The notes under the pieces are model-generated. The model ran no database searches and had not been told where the DNA came from. It was given only the letters and a program-made list of their open reading frames with translations. 64,000 bases of DNA from Streptomyces sp. VRA16 Mangrove soil (GTDB lineage Bacteria > Actinomycetota > Actinomycetes > Streptomycetales > Streptomycetaceae): positions 124,001 through 188,000 of the forward strand of contig NZ_JAFVLN010000001.1 in assembly GCF_017377775.1 (NCBI RefSeq), in the 5' to 3' direction. The position numbers and the translations under genes were made by a program. This document shows positions 35,463-43,604 of this stretch, in pieces. Numbering within the stretch: the stretch's first letter is position 1; every line of letters begins with the position of its first letter.

Positions 35463-37115
35463 TCAGCCGGCCGAGGCGATCGGGGGCCGCGCCGCGCGCA
35501 GGCCGTCGGGGTTCCCGGTGCGGGCGATCACCGCCGGGGACGCGAAGGCCTCACCCGCACGGGCCGCCTCGTCCGCTGCCCGTGCGGCGGCGAGCCGCAG
35601 TGCCAGGGGCTGACCGGCGCAGCCGTCCGCGAGGCTGTGCAGCGTCGAGACCGTGTCGGCCCGGTACGGCAGGGGCAGCGCGGCGACCGCGGTGCGCGGC
35701 GCCCCGGAGGCGAACCGGCGCAGCATGCGCAGGGACTGGGCCGCGTCGAGCGGGCCGAGCCGCAGTGCGAACCGGCCGGGCAGTTCGCGCAGCGGGGCGC
35801 GGCTGGTCACCAGGACCGCGCACCCGGGCGCCGCGGGCAGCAGTTCCCGCAGCTGGTCGAGGTCGCGTGCGTCGTCGAGCAGGACGAGGAGGCGGCGTTC
35901 GGCGGTGAGGGTACGGAACCGCACGGCACGCCGCTCCAGACCGTCGGGCACCTCGTGCGGCGGCACCCCGAGGTCCTCCAGGAACCGGCCGAGCACCTCG
36001 GCCGGGTTGCGCCCGCCCAGCACCGCGTACAGCTGGCCGTCCGGGAACCGGTCCCTGACCTGGTGGGCCACATGCACGGCAAGGGCGCTCTTGCCGAGGC
36101 CCGCGGCCCCGTGCACCACCACGGTCGGACAGGGGGTCGCGGGCGATTCAGGGCGCCGCAGCACTTCATGAAGTTCCCGTACCTCCGCCTCGCGGCCGGT
36201 GAAGTCGGCACTGTCCCGGGGGAGTTGAGCAGGAGCGGGCAGTGCGGGCGTCGGACACACCGGCGCGGCCGCCCGTGCAGCCTGCCGTGGCGCGGCCAGC
36301 GAAGGATCGGCGCGCAGGATGCGGTCGTGGAGCCGGGTCAGATGCGGCCCGGGCTCGACTCCCAGGTCGTGCACGAGAGCGCGCCGCACCCGGCGGAACA
36401 CGGCCAGCGCCTCGGGCGTGCGCCCAGTGCGGTACAGGGCGAGCATCAGCAGCCCCTGGAGGCGCTCGTCGTGCGGCCGGGCCGGGACCAGCGGGGCGAC
36501 CAGGTCGGCGGCCTCGGCCTGTTCGCCGAGGTCGAGGAGGACCTCGGCGTGTTCCAGGAGGGCGTCCACGCGCAGCGCGGCCAGGCGCCGCCGGGCGTCG
36601 GCCGCGTGGCGTCCCGGCACACCGCTCAGCGCCTGCCCGCCCCGCCACTGGGCGAGAGCCTGCTCGTAGCCGGAGCGGGCCTCGGCAGCGCGGCCCGCAC
36701 GACGCTCGCTGCGCGCCTGCGCCACCGCGTCCTCGAACCGCCACAGATCGAGTGCGTCCCGCCCCAGGCGCAGCCCGTAGGTGGTGCCCCGGGTGATCAG
36801 CAGCCGGGGTGCGGCGCGCCGGGCCCGGTCGGGTTCGAGTGCCTTGCGCAGCCGTGCGGTGTACGTGGCCAGCAGCCCGGGCGCGCTGGCGGGCGCGTGC
36901 TCGCCCCAGACCGCCCGGATCAGTTCGGCGCGCTCCACCTGTTCGTCGCCCCGCAGCAACAGCGCCGCGAGCAGGGCCTGTTGCTTGGGGGTGCCCGGTG
37001 CCAGCGGCTGCGTGCCGCGCTCCGCGCGCACCTGGCCGAGCAGCCGGTAGCGCACCGGCGTTTCGTCGGACGTGGGCGGGAGTGCGCGGAGTTCCGTCGC
37101 GGTGCCTGGGGTCAC
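35463..37115 (-). CDS. SARP-family regulator with NB-ARC domain (AfsR-like, no TPR)
   Basis: A 550-residue protein with three parts: an OmpR-type DNA-binding domain (residues 20-115; YRLLGQVRAERGTQPLAPGT, ..PKQQALLAALLL), a bacterial transcriptional-activation helical domain (BTAD, about 125-270, FEDAVAQARSERRAG to HLTRLHDRILRADP), and an NB-ARC ATPase with VVVHGAAGLGKSALAVHVA (Walker A), LLVLLDDARD (Walker B) and the GLPL-like GQPLALRLAA. AfsR-type regulators normally add a TPR region; it is missing here, the protein ending soon after the ATPase. It faces the Dpp operon and precedes nothing on its strand, so its target is unclear; SARPs usually activate secondary-metabolite or nutrient genes. 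Confidence 0.9.
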   Translation of the reverse strand: MTPGTATELRALPPTSDETPVRYRLLGQVRAERGTQPLAPGTPKQQALLAALLLRGDEQVERAELIRAVWGEHAPASAPGLLATYTARLRKALEPDRARRAAPRLLITRGTTYGLRLGRDALDLWRFEDAVAQARSERRAGRAAEARSGYEQALAQWRGGQALSGVPGRHAADARRRLAALRVDALLEHAEVLLDLGEQAEAADLVAPLVPARPHDERLQGLLMLALYRTGRTPEALAVFRRVRRALVHDLGVEPGPHLTRLHDRILRADPSLAAPRQAARAAAPVCPTPALPAPAQLPRDSADFTGREAEVRELHEVLRRPESPATPCPTVVVHGAAGLGKSALAVHVAHQVRDRFPDGQLYAVLGGRNPAEVLGRFLEDLGVPPHEVPDGLERRAVRFRTLTAERRLLVLLDDARDLDQLRELLPAAPGCAVLVTSRAPLRELPGRFALRLGPLDAAQSLRMLRRFASGAPRTAVAALPLPYRADTVSTLHSLADGCAGQPLALRLAAARAADEAARAGEAFASPAVIARTGNPDGLRAARPPIASAG

Positions 37116-37190
37116 GGGTCGTCACCTTCCTCTTCGGCGTGCCATGCGCGGTGAGCCGTGCGGGCTGCGGTGCGGGCGAGGGATGCGGAG

Positions 37191-38417
37191 TCAGTCGGCG
37201 CGGCTCCATGCCAGCAACGCCGGCACGCACCGCTCCGCGAACTCCTCGTAGTCGGCAGGGGTGTTGTAGACGTGTGCGGAGAGCCTCAGGTAAGCGACGC
37301 CGTCGAAGGACGTGAACGCGGTCTCCGCGCCCAGTTCCGCCGCCGCCCGGTCGCGCAGCACGTCGCTCGGGAACCGGTCGGGGCCGAGCGTGTCCGGAAG
37401 CCGTACCAGGCGCAGGGCCGGCGCGGGCGTGCCCACCTCGGCGCGGGCGTCCTGCCCCGAGTGCCGGGCGAACGCCTCCGCGACGACGTGCTGCCCGTAG
37501 TCGACGAGCGCGCCGAGATACCCGCGCACCGTGTCCCAGCCCCACGTCCGCTCGACGAACGACAGCGCGGTCGGCGCCGCGAGCCACGCCGAGGTGTCCT
37601 GCGTCCCCGTGTGGTCGAAGCGTGCGGGGAACGGGAGTTCGCCGCCCCAGGAGTCGATCAGCGGGTACAGGCCCTCGCGCAGCGGGCCGCGCACGACGAG
37701 GGCCGAGGTGCCGCGCGGGGTGCAGCCGAACTTGTGCAGATTGCCGGTCCAGAAGTCGCAGTCGAGACCGTCCAGCGGCGCCGCCAGCATGCCGGGGGCG
37801 TGCGCGCCGTCCACCAGGAACGGGATGCCGCGCTCGCGGGCCAGTTCGGCGACCCTGCCGACGGGAAGCAGCCGACCGGTCGCGGAGGTGATCTGGTCGA
37901 GCAGGATCAGCCCGGTGGTGTCGCCGATCTGTTCGGCGATGGCCTCGAACGCCTCGTCCGCCTCCGCCGCGAGCGGCACGTGCGCGGTGCGCACCCGGCC
38001 GCCGCAGCGCAGGGCCGCACGTCGTGCCGCCATGGTGACCGCGCCGTACCCGTGATCGGTGACCAGGATCTCGGCGCCCGGAGCCAGGGTGAGCGAGGCG
38101 AGGACGGTACTGACTCCTGCGCTCGCGTTCGGCACCAGGGCCAGGTCGTCGACGGACACCCGCAGGAACGCGGCGAGGGCCTCGCGGGCGGCGGCGATCC
38201 GTTGCGGCTGCGCCGGGAACCACACCACCGGCGCCCGCTCGGCCCGCTCCCGCAGGCGGTCCTGCTCCCGCTGCGCCGCCAACGGAACGGCGCCGAACGA
38301 GCCGTGGTTGAGATGGAGCAGGTCGGGCGCGAGCGACCAGGCGCCTGCGGCGGGTCCGCCGTCCGGCAGGGACAGCGGCTTCGGCGGCGCGACCGCCAGG
38401 CGCGTACTCATGCTCAT
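37191..38417 (-). CDS. aminotransferase class V (isopenicillin-N epimerase-like)
   Basis: A 408-residue PLP enzyme of the CefD-like group: LLHLNHGSFGAVPLAAQREQ at the start, the PLP-binding region NASAGVSTVLASL, VDGAHAPGMLAAPLDGLDCD with the pyridine-N Asp, and the Schiff-base Lys in FWTGNLHKFGCTPRG. Reaction types in the family are amino-acid epimerisation and desulphuration or transamination. GGAG lies before the ATG. It is divergent from a GntR/FCD regulator, whose operators probably control both, and no cephamycin genes accompany it, so a true isopenicillin-N epimerase role is unlikely. Confidence 0.88.
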   Translation of the reverse strand: MSMSTRLAVAPPKPLSLPDGGPAAGAWSLAPDLLHLNHGSFGAVPLAAQREQDRLRERAERAPVVWFPAQPQRIAAAREALAAFLRVSVDDLALVPNASAGVSTVLASLTLAPGAEILVTDHGYGAVTMAARRAALRCGGRVRTAHVPLAAEADEAFEAIAEQIGDTTGLILLDQITSATGRLLPVGRVAELARERGIPFLVDGAHAPGMLAAPLDGLDCDFWTGNLHKFGCTPRGTSALVVRGPLREGLYPLIDSWGGELPFPARFDHTGTQDTSAWLAAPTALSFVERTWGWDTVRGYLGALVDYGQHVVAEAFARHSGQDARAEVGTPAPALRLVRLPDTLGPDRFPSDVLRDRAAAELGAETAFTSFDGVAYLRLSAHVYNTPADYEEFAERCVPALLAWSRAD

Positions 38418-38449
38418 GCGACTCCTACGCGGCGATACCCGATACGTAT

Positions 38450-38573
38450 GATGACTTCGGTCATCCTGGCATGTGCATCACCATGATTGAAGAGCCAGTA
38501 TCCGGAGTTTTCCTGGAAGTTATCTGATGACTACACCTCGGACTCCTGAAGACATCTGATGACTTGCTAAGGT
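38450..38573. promoter_or_regulatory. TGATGAC operators and promoter between aminotransferase and GntR gene
   Basis: A perfect palindrome GATGAC-TTCG-GTCATC lies at 38450-38465. Two direct copies of ATCTGATGACT lie at 38522-38532 and 38554-38564, 32 bases apart (three helical turns). The second copy sits between CCTGAA (38545-38550) and TAAGGT (38568-38573), a 17-base-spaced promoter for the GntR gene. The common TGATGAC element suggests binding by the GntR/FCD protein. Confidence 0.6.
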
Positions 38574-38618
38574 CCGGGGCAACGAACCTGGGAGCGCGCG
38601 GAAGTGGGGGAACGGGCT

Positions 38619-39329
38619 ATGTCCGCAGTGGAGCGGGCCTTCCACGGCCTGCGGCACATGATCGCCGACGGGAGGTTGAAGGCGGGTGAGCGGATGCCGC
38701 CGGAGGCCGACCTCGGCGCCGAACTCGGCGTCTCCCGCGGCCCGTTGCGCGAGGCGGTGCGGATGCTGGCCGCGCTGCGCGTGGTCGAGCCGCGTCACGG
38801 CTCGGGCACCTACGTCTCCGCGCTGCGGCCCGAAGACATCATCGGCAGCCTTTCCCTCACCGTGGACCTGCTGCCGCTCTCCGGCCTGCTCGAAGTCTTC
38901 GAGCTCCGCAGGGTCCTGGAAGCGCACGCCGCCTCGCAGGCCGCCGCGCGCGTGGACGCCGAGGCGCTGGAGCGCATGAACGCCCTGCTGGAGGGCATGG
39001 AGGCGATCGACGACCCGAGGGAAGTCTCCGCCCTGGACCACCGCTTCCACTCGGAGATCGCCCGCGTCGCCGGCAACCCCGCCCTGGAGTCGCTGCTCAC
39101 CGTGTTCCGTACGCGCTCCCGGCGCCACCAGATCTTCACCCTCCCGCAGGGGCCCGACATCAAGCGGGTCAGCGACGCCGGTCACCGCGAGATCGTCTCG
39201 GCCATCGGCCGGCATGACCCGGTGGCCGCCGCGGCGGCGGCCGCCACGCACATCGCCCACTCGGAGAAGTGGTTGCGCCATCTCCTCGAGCAGGAGCAGC
39301 AGGAGCAGCAGGAGCAACAGGAGGTCTGA
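38619..39329 (+). CDS. GntR family regulator, FadR/FCD type
   Basis: A 236-residue regulator. The winged helix (residues 1-70) shows GRLKAGERMPPEADLGAELG followed by VSRGPLREAVRML; the FCD ligand domain shows FELRRVLEAHAASQAA, LDHRFHSEIARVAGNP and the metal-binding His near GHREIVSAIGRHD. The tail is a run of QEQ repeats, from a 9-base CAGGAGCAG repeat. ATG 38619 has a GGGGGA site; the GTG at 38604 lacks one. It is divergent from the aminotransferase and 500 bases upstream of the MFS gene. FCD regulators usually sense carboxylic acids. Confidence 0.9.
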   Translation: MSAVERAFHGLRHMIADGRLKAGERMPPEADLGAELGVSRGPLREAVRMLAALRVVEPRHGSGTYVSALRPEDIIGSLSLTVDLLPLSGLLEVFELRRVLEAHAASQAAARVDAEALERMNALLEGMEAIDDPREVSALDHRFHSEIARVAGNPALESLLTVFRTRSRRHQIFTLPQGPDIKRVSDAGHREIVSAIGRHDPVAAAAAAATHIAHSEKWLRHLLEQEQQEQQEQQEV

Positions 39330-39825
39330 ACGTCCGTCGGGCGCGCGCAGGTTCGACCGTTCCGGATCCGAATCCCCGCCGTCGGACCGCGCCCTGGAGC
39401 TGGACCGGTTGGCGCCCTCGTACGGGCGGGTGGTGGCCGGTGTGGTGATGCACCAGGAAGCCGGGCGGCGGACCTTGGCCGACATCGCGCATGTAGGTGC
39501 AGTGATCATCGAGAGGCACGAGGAGACGCTGGATGACGACTCGCCTCGGTCGCGGGTTCGACTGCCGCGACCCTGGGGGAGTTCGTCCGCAGTGCTGGGA
39601 TCGCGCCGGGCGAAAAGTGGCCCCAGGCCTGGTGAGAGGCCGGCTCTGTTCGTCGATGCGGCCCAGACCGTCCTGGAGCGGGTGGCCGCGCCCGTTTGTG
39701 CAGGGCGCACGCCCAATCGTCAGGATGGTGTGCGCCGTGCACGCGTAGCGGAACCGGCCGGAGTTTATGGTGCCGCCGCCCCTGATTCCTGGGGCGCAGT
39801 GCTGGGCAGGCCGGAGGGACATCCG
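39330..39825. other. 496-base gap before the MFS gene, no convincing gene
   Basis: Open frames exist on both strands but show Arg/Pro-rich low-quality translations. The plus-strand segment around 39400-39530 (LAPSYGRVVAGVVMHQEAG, then LADIAHVGAVIIERHEE) has some ordinary protein character and might be a relic, but I cannot assign it. A GGAGGGAC ribosome-binding site for the MFS gene is at 39812-39819. Confidence 0.4.
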
Positions 39826-41187
39826 ATGAGCACCATCAGAGAAGCAGGCGGCGGGCCGGTGCCCACCGGGAATCGGCCGACGGTCGGGGACCGGCCCGTC
39901 GGCGCTTGGTTCGAGGGCATGTCCTTCGGGCGCGTCCATCTACTTGCCGCTACCGCGCTCTTCATGGCGTTCGTGATCGAGTCATGGGAGCAGTTGGCGC
40001 TGGTCTATGTGTCGGGGGATCTCGGCGATGCCTTCGGGATCAACGAGTCCGCCATCGGGTGGGCGCTGTCCGCGGTCGCCCTCGGCATGATCCCGGGCTG
40101 CCTCGTGTGGGGGCCGGTGTCCGACCGGATCGGACGCCGGTCTGTCTGTCTGTGGTCTCTCGCCTCCTACGGCGTCATCGCGCTGGCCAGCTCCTTCTCA
40201 CCGAACTTCACCGTGCTCATGGTGAGCCGGTTCCTGTCCGGCCTGGCTCTCGCGGGCATCTACACCGTGACGTTCCCGTACTTTCTGGAGCTGCTTCCGT
40301 CACGGCTGCGCGGTCGTGCCGCGGTGTATCTGTCCATCGGCTGGCCGATCGGCGTGCTTCTCGCCGTCGGTGTGACCCGGGCCCTGGGCGACTTCGGCTG
40401 GCACGTCGTCGCCATCGCCAGCGCGCTGGCCGGAGTATGGGTGTTCGCCATCCGGGCCTGGGTCCCCGAATCCCCCTACTGGCTCGCAGAACAGGGACGA
40501 CACCAGGAGGCGGGAGCCGTCCTGCGCCGCCTCGGGGTCGATGTCCCCGAAGGCACCGTTTTCGCCGTCACTCCCGCCACGGAGCTCCGCACCGGCCAGC
40601 CGCTCGACCTGTTCCGCGGGCCGCTGCTGCGCGTCAGCGTGCTCATGCTCGTTGTCAACTTCGCCTTCAACTGGGGCTACTGGGGACTGCAGACCTGGCT
40701 GCCGACCCTGCTGCAGGACAAGGGCCTGAGCATGTCGGCGAGCCTCGGGTTCGTCGCGCTGAGCGCCGTGTTCATGATTCCGGGCTACGTCTCGGCGTCC
40801 TGGCTCACCGGCCGCTACGGCCGCAAGAAGGTCTTCCTTCCCTACGTCGCCCTCGCCGCTGTCTCCGGTGTCGCCTTCGCCTATGCGGACACCCTGACCA
40901 CGATGTATGTGGCCAACTTCGCCCTGTCGTTCTTCTGCCTCGGCGCCTGGGGCGTGTGGAACACCTGGAACGGAGAGTTCTACCCCACGGCGCTGCGGGC
41001 CACCGGGTATTCGTGGGCCACTGCCGCTCAGCTCGGGGCCACGTCGCTGGCGCCGTCCGTGGTCGGCTTCCTCCTCGCGCGGGCCACGGGCTTCTCGTCG
41101 ACGATTCTGTTCATCATGGCGTTCCTGGCGATCGCCCTGATCTGCGCGGTGCCGCTGCCGGAGACCGAGGGCAAGGACCTGGAGTAG
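39826..41187 (+). CDS. MFS transporter (metabolite:H+ symporter type)
   Basis: A 453-residue twelve-helix major-facilitator protein. The loop 2-3 motif is GPVSDRIGRRSVCLWSL, and the motif after helix 6 is WVPESPYWLAEQGRHQEA, of the sugar/acid-symporter type (SP or AAHS-like); a second half motif is LTGRYGRKKVFLPY. The C-terminus ends PLPETEGKDLE, common in this group. It is 51 bases upstream of an oxoprolinase-like gene, DUF917 and PucR genes on the same strand, so it probably imports the ring compound or acid that they act on. It is also near the GntR regulator. Confidence 0.9.
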   Translation: MSTIREAGGGPVPTGNRPTVGDRPVGAWFEGMSFGRVHLLAATALFMAFVIESWEQLALVYVSGDLGDAFGINESAIGWALSAVALGMIPGCLVWGPVSDRIGRRSVCLWSLASYGVIALASSFSPNFTVLMVSRFLSGLALAGIYTVTFPYFLELLPSRLRGRAAVYLSIGWPIGVLLAVGVTRALGDFGWHVVAIASALAGVWVFAIRAWVPESPYWLAEQGRHQEAGAVLRRLGVDVPEGTVFAVTPATELRTGQPLDLFRGPLLRVSVLMLVVNFAFNWGYWGLQTWLPTLLQDKGLSMSASLGFVALSAVFMIPGYVSASWLTGRYGRKKVFLPYVALAAVSGVAFAYADTLTTMYVANFALSFFCLGAWGVWNTWNGEFYPTALRATGYSWATAAQLGATSLAPSVVGFLLARATGFSSTILFIMAFLAIALICAVPLPETEGKDLE

Positions 41188-41238
41188 GAAGCGGAGCCAC
41201 GGCTCGCCGCCGACCGGGGCAATGGGGAGAATGACCAG

Positions 41239-42546
41239 GTGAGACTCGGAATCGATCTGGGGCGCGACACGACCGCGGCCGTGCTCGTCGAGGCCGGTCC
41301 GCAGAGCCCGGTGGTGGCTCGGGCGGCCGCGCCGAGCGCTCCCACGACGGCAGTGAGCCTGCGGCGGGTCCTGGCGCGGCTCGGCCCGCTCCCCGCACGG
41401 CCTCGCACGGTCGCCGTGGTCACCGACCTGACCCAGGGGCCACTCGCGCTCCAGCGGGTGGCGGCCCTGCGGATCTCACCCGAGTCACATGCCGCGCTCG
41501 GCCCGTTCGTCGGATGGCCGCAGGCGGTACGCGCCGAGGTGGCGGGGCCGTACGAAACCGTGGCCGGCGGCAGTTCCGTGACCGGGCAGTCGCTGGGCTC
41601 GCTCGACCAGCAGGCCGTCGCCGCCTTCGCGTTCCGCGCTCGTACAGCCGGGATCACCGTCTTCGCGCTGAGCGCGGCGGGTGCCCCGACGGATCCCGGC
41701 CCGGAACTGGAGGCCGCGGAGGTGATCGCCGGGGTCGTGCCCGACGCGGCCATCAGCATGTCGCACGAGATCGGCTCGCCGGGCCTGAGAGAACGCGAGA
41801 ACGCGACGATCCTCAACGCGGCCCTCGGCGGCCAGGCCGGGGAACTCGTCCAGGACTGCCGCCGGGTCCTGCGCTCCGCGGGGATCGATGCCCCGTTGCT
41901 GTTCGCGCGGGACAGCGGCGGCCTGGTCGCCGCGGACTACTTCCGCCGGTATCCCCTCGTCGCGACCGCGCCCGCCGCGCCCTGTGCCGCTCGCGGCGCC
42001 GCCGTGCGCACCGGCAACGAACGCGCGGTCGTGGTGGTCGCGGGCGCACGCGCCACACGCTGCCTCGTCGTGGTGGACGGCGAGCCCGTACGGCACGAGC
42101 GGCCGTGCCCCGGCGCGCTCGGTGTCCGCGTCCAGCTGGGCGCCCCCGACGTGGCCGAGGTCGCGGCGGACGCGGGCGCCGACGAGGTCACGGCGGTCGT
42201 CGCGCGACTCACGGAGCGGGCGCCGGGCGCGCCGGTGATCCGCACCGGTCCCCCTGCCGATACCGAAGTCTCCGACGGTCTCTTCGACGCGGCTCGCGAT
42301 GCGGCCGGCGCCGAATGCCGCGCCGAAATCGAGCGCATCGTCTCGGCGGCAGGTCGCGCCGAACTCGACCAGCTGCTCGAGGCCACCCGGGGACACACAC
42401 TGGCCCGTGCCGTCACGGCGGGCGCCGCCCCCGGCACCGTACGCCTGCGATCCTTCGCCCATGCCCCGGTCGCCTATCTGCCGGCCGGGGTGCACCGGGT
42501 GACCGCGCAGGCCGTCGGTGAACCCTTCGCGGAGGCGGCCCCATGA
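41239..42546 (+). CDS. hydantoinase/oxoprolinase-like protein with degenerate ATP motifs
   Basis: A 435-residue protein related to HyuA-type ASKHA ATPases: MSHEIGSPGLRERENATILN aligns with the conserved SHEIG..GLLERENA motif, and LLFARDSGGLVAADYFRRYP with the NDGTLM..A.RYP motif. However, the first phosphate motif is LGIDLGRDTTAAV instead of GIDVGGTNTDAV, and where DVGGTTTD should follow it reads VVVAGARATRC. It therefore probably does not hydrolyse ATP. It overlaps the DUF917 gene by four bases (ATGA) and follows the MFS gene. Short relatives of this kind are usual partners of DUF917 proteins; the loss of both phosphate loops is the odd point. Confidence 0.75.
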   Translation: MRLGIDLGRDTTAAVLVEAGPQSPVVARAAAPSAPTTAVSLRRVLARLGPLPARPRTVAVVTDLTQGPLALQRVAALRISPESHAALGPFVGWPQAVRAEVAGPYETVAGGSSVTGQSLGSLDQQAVAAFAFRARTAGITVFALSAAGAPTDPGPELEAAEVIAGVVPDAAISMSHEIGSPGLRERENATILNAALGGQAGELVQDCRRVLRSAGIDAPLLFARDSGGLVAADYFRRYPLVATAPAAPCAARGAAVRTGNERAVVVVAGARATRCLVVVDGEPVRHERPCPGALGVRVQLGAPDVAEVAADAGADEVTAVVARLTERAPGAPVIRTGPPADTEVSDGLFDAARDAAGAECRAEIERIVSAAGRAELDQLLEATRGHTLARAVTAGAAPGTVRLRSFAHAPVAYLPAGVHRVTAQAVGEPFAEAAP

Positions 42547-43604
42547 CGGAGACGACGGACGCGCTGATCGGACCGGCCGAGCTGGCGCACCTCGCGGTCG
42601 GCGCGCGATTCCTCGCCGCCGGTGCGGAGGAATCCGCCTACCAGGTGGCTCTCGACTGGGCCGCCGCGGAACTCGCCGCCCACGGCCCCGTGCGGCTGCT
42701 CCCCGCCGAACGCGTCGCACCCGGTGGGCTGTGCGTCGCGATCACTCTTGCCGGTGCGTCGGCCGCGCTCGCCGAATCGCTGCCCACCGGTGACGAACCG
42801 GTGCGCGCGGTGCGGGCCGTCGAGCAGTTGACAGGCCGTCGCGCGGAGGCCGTCGTGCTGCTCAACACCGCCGCCGAGAACGCCTTGATCGGGCTGGCCG
42901 CGGCCGCCCGTTGCGGACTGCCGCTGGTCGACGGCGACGCGTGCGGGCGCGTGCTCCCGCTTCTCGAACAGACCCTGTTCACCCTGGCAGGCGCCAGCGC
43001 GACACCGCTCGCCCTCGCCACGCCCGGAGGCGACGTCGTCACCGTCCGCTCACCGCGCGACAGCGTGGAGGAGCTGGTGCGCCCGCTGGTTCTCGCAGCG
43101 GGCGGTTGGGCGGTCGTCGCCGGGTATCCGGTGGACGGCGCGCTGCTCGTGGACGCCCTGGTCCACGGCACGGTCAGCCGGGCCGTCGAGGCCGGCGCAC
43201 GGGAAGGGGCGGCCCGCTTCGGTGCCTGGCGGCCGCGCCGCCTGTGCCGGGGCCGGGTCGTCGCCCTCGAACCTTCCGTCGGCCCGTACGGACCCGGCAG
43301 CACCGGCACGCCGGTGTCCCTGCCGTCCAGGCCCACCAGCGTCCTGGTCGACGAGGAGGACGGACTGCGGCGGCGGTTCCGGCTGGAAGCCCACAACGAC
43401 GTCCTGCTGGCTCTGGCCGACGGCGCCGTCGTCGCGGCCGCACCCGATCACATCCTGCTGGTCACCGGCGGCGACGGCCGTGTCCTCGACGTCGAACGCG
43501 TCGTCCCCGGCCTCACCGTGGAGGTGATCGTGATCGAGGCGGCGCCCGCCTGGCACACTCCCGAGGGCAGGGCCCTCGCCGGGGCCGTGGGAGCCCATCC
43601 ATGA
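42543..43604 (+). CDS. DUF917 family protein (S-methyl-thiohydantoin desulfurase-like)
   Basis: A 353-residue protein matching the DUF917 pattern: LGVGARFLAAGAEES-type start (here LAVGARFLAAGAEESAYQ), ENALIGLAAAARCGLPLVDGDACGRVLP, FTLAGASATPLALATPGGD, and a C-terminal beta domain with DEEDGLRRRF..EAHNDVLLAL and APDHILLVT. In Pfam, as I recall, the family has been renamed after an S-methyl-thiohydantoin desulfurase. The usual glycine-gated GGGGDP start is altered to AAGAEES, removing the Asp-Pro. It is coupled by four-base overlaps to both neighbours, so it and the oxoprolinase-like protein likely work together. Confidence 0.75.
   Translation: MTETTDALIGPAELAHLAVGARFLAAGAEESAYQVALDWAAAELAAHGPVRLLPAERVAPGGLCVAITLAGASAALAESLPTGDEPVRAVRAVEQLTGRRAEAVVLLNTAAENALIGLAAAARCGLPLVDGDACGRVLPLLEQTLFTLAGASATPLALATPGGDVVTVRSPRDSVEELVRPLVLAAGGWAVVAGYPVDGALLVDALVHGTVSRAVEAGAREGAARFGAWRPRRLCRGRVVALEPSVGPYGPGSTGTPVSLPSRPTSVLVDEEDGLRRRFRLEAHNDVLLALADGAVVAAAPDHILLVTGGDGRVLDVERVVPGLTVEVIVIEAAPAWHTPEGRALAGAVGAHP

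Noticed and set aside
35463..37115. SARP as marker of a secondary-metabolite gene cluster
   Set aside because: No PKS, NRPS, terpene or RiPP genes lie near it; neighbours are transport and catabolic genes.
37191..38417. Isopenicillin-N epimerase, hinting at a beta-lactam cluster
   Set aside because: The enzyme belongs to the broad CefD-like group, and no NRPS, isopenicillin synthase or other biosynthetic genes are in the window.
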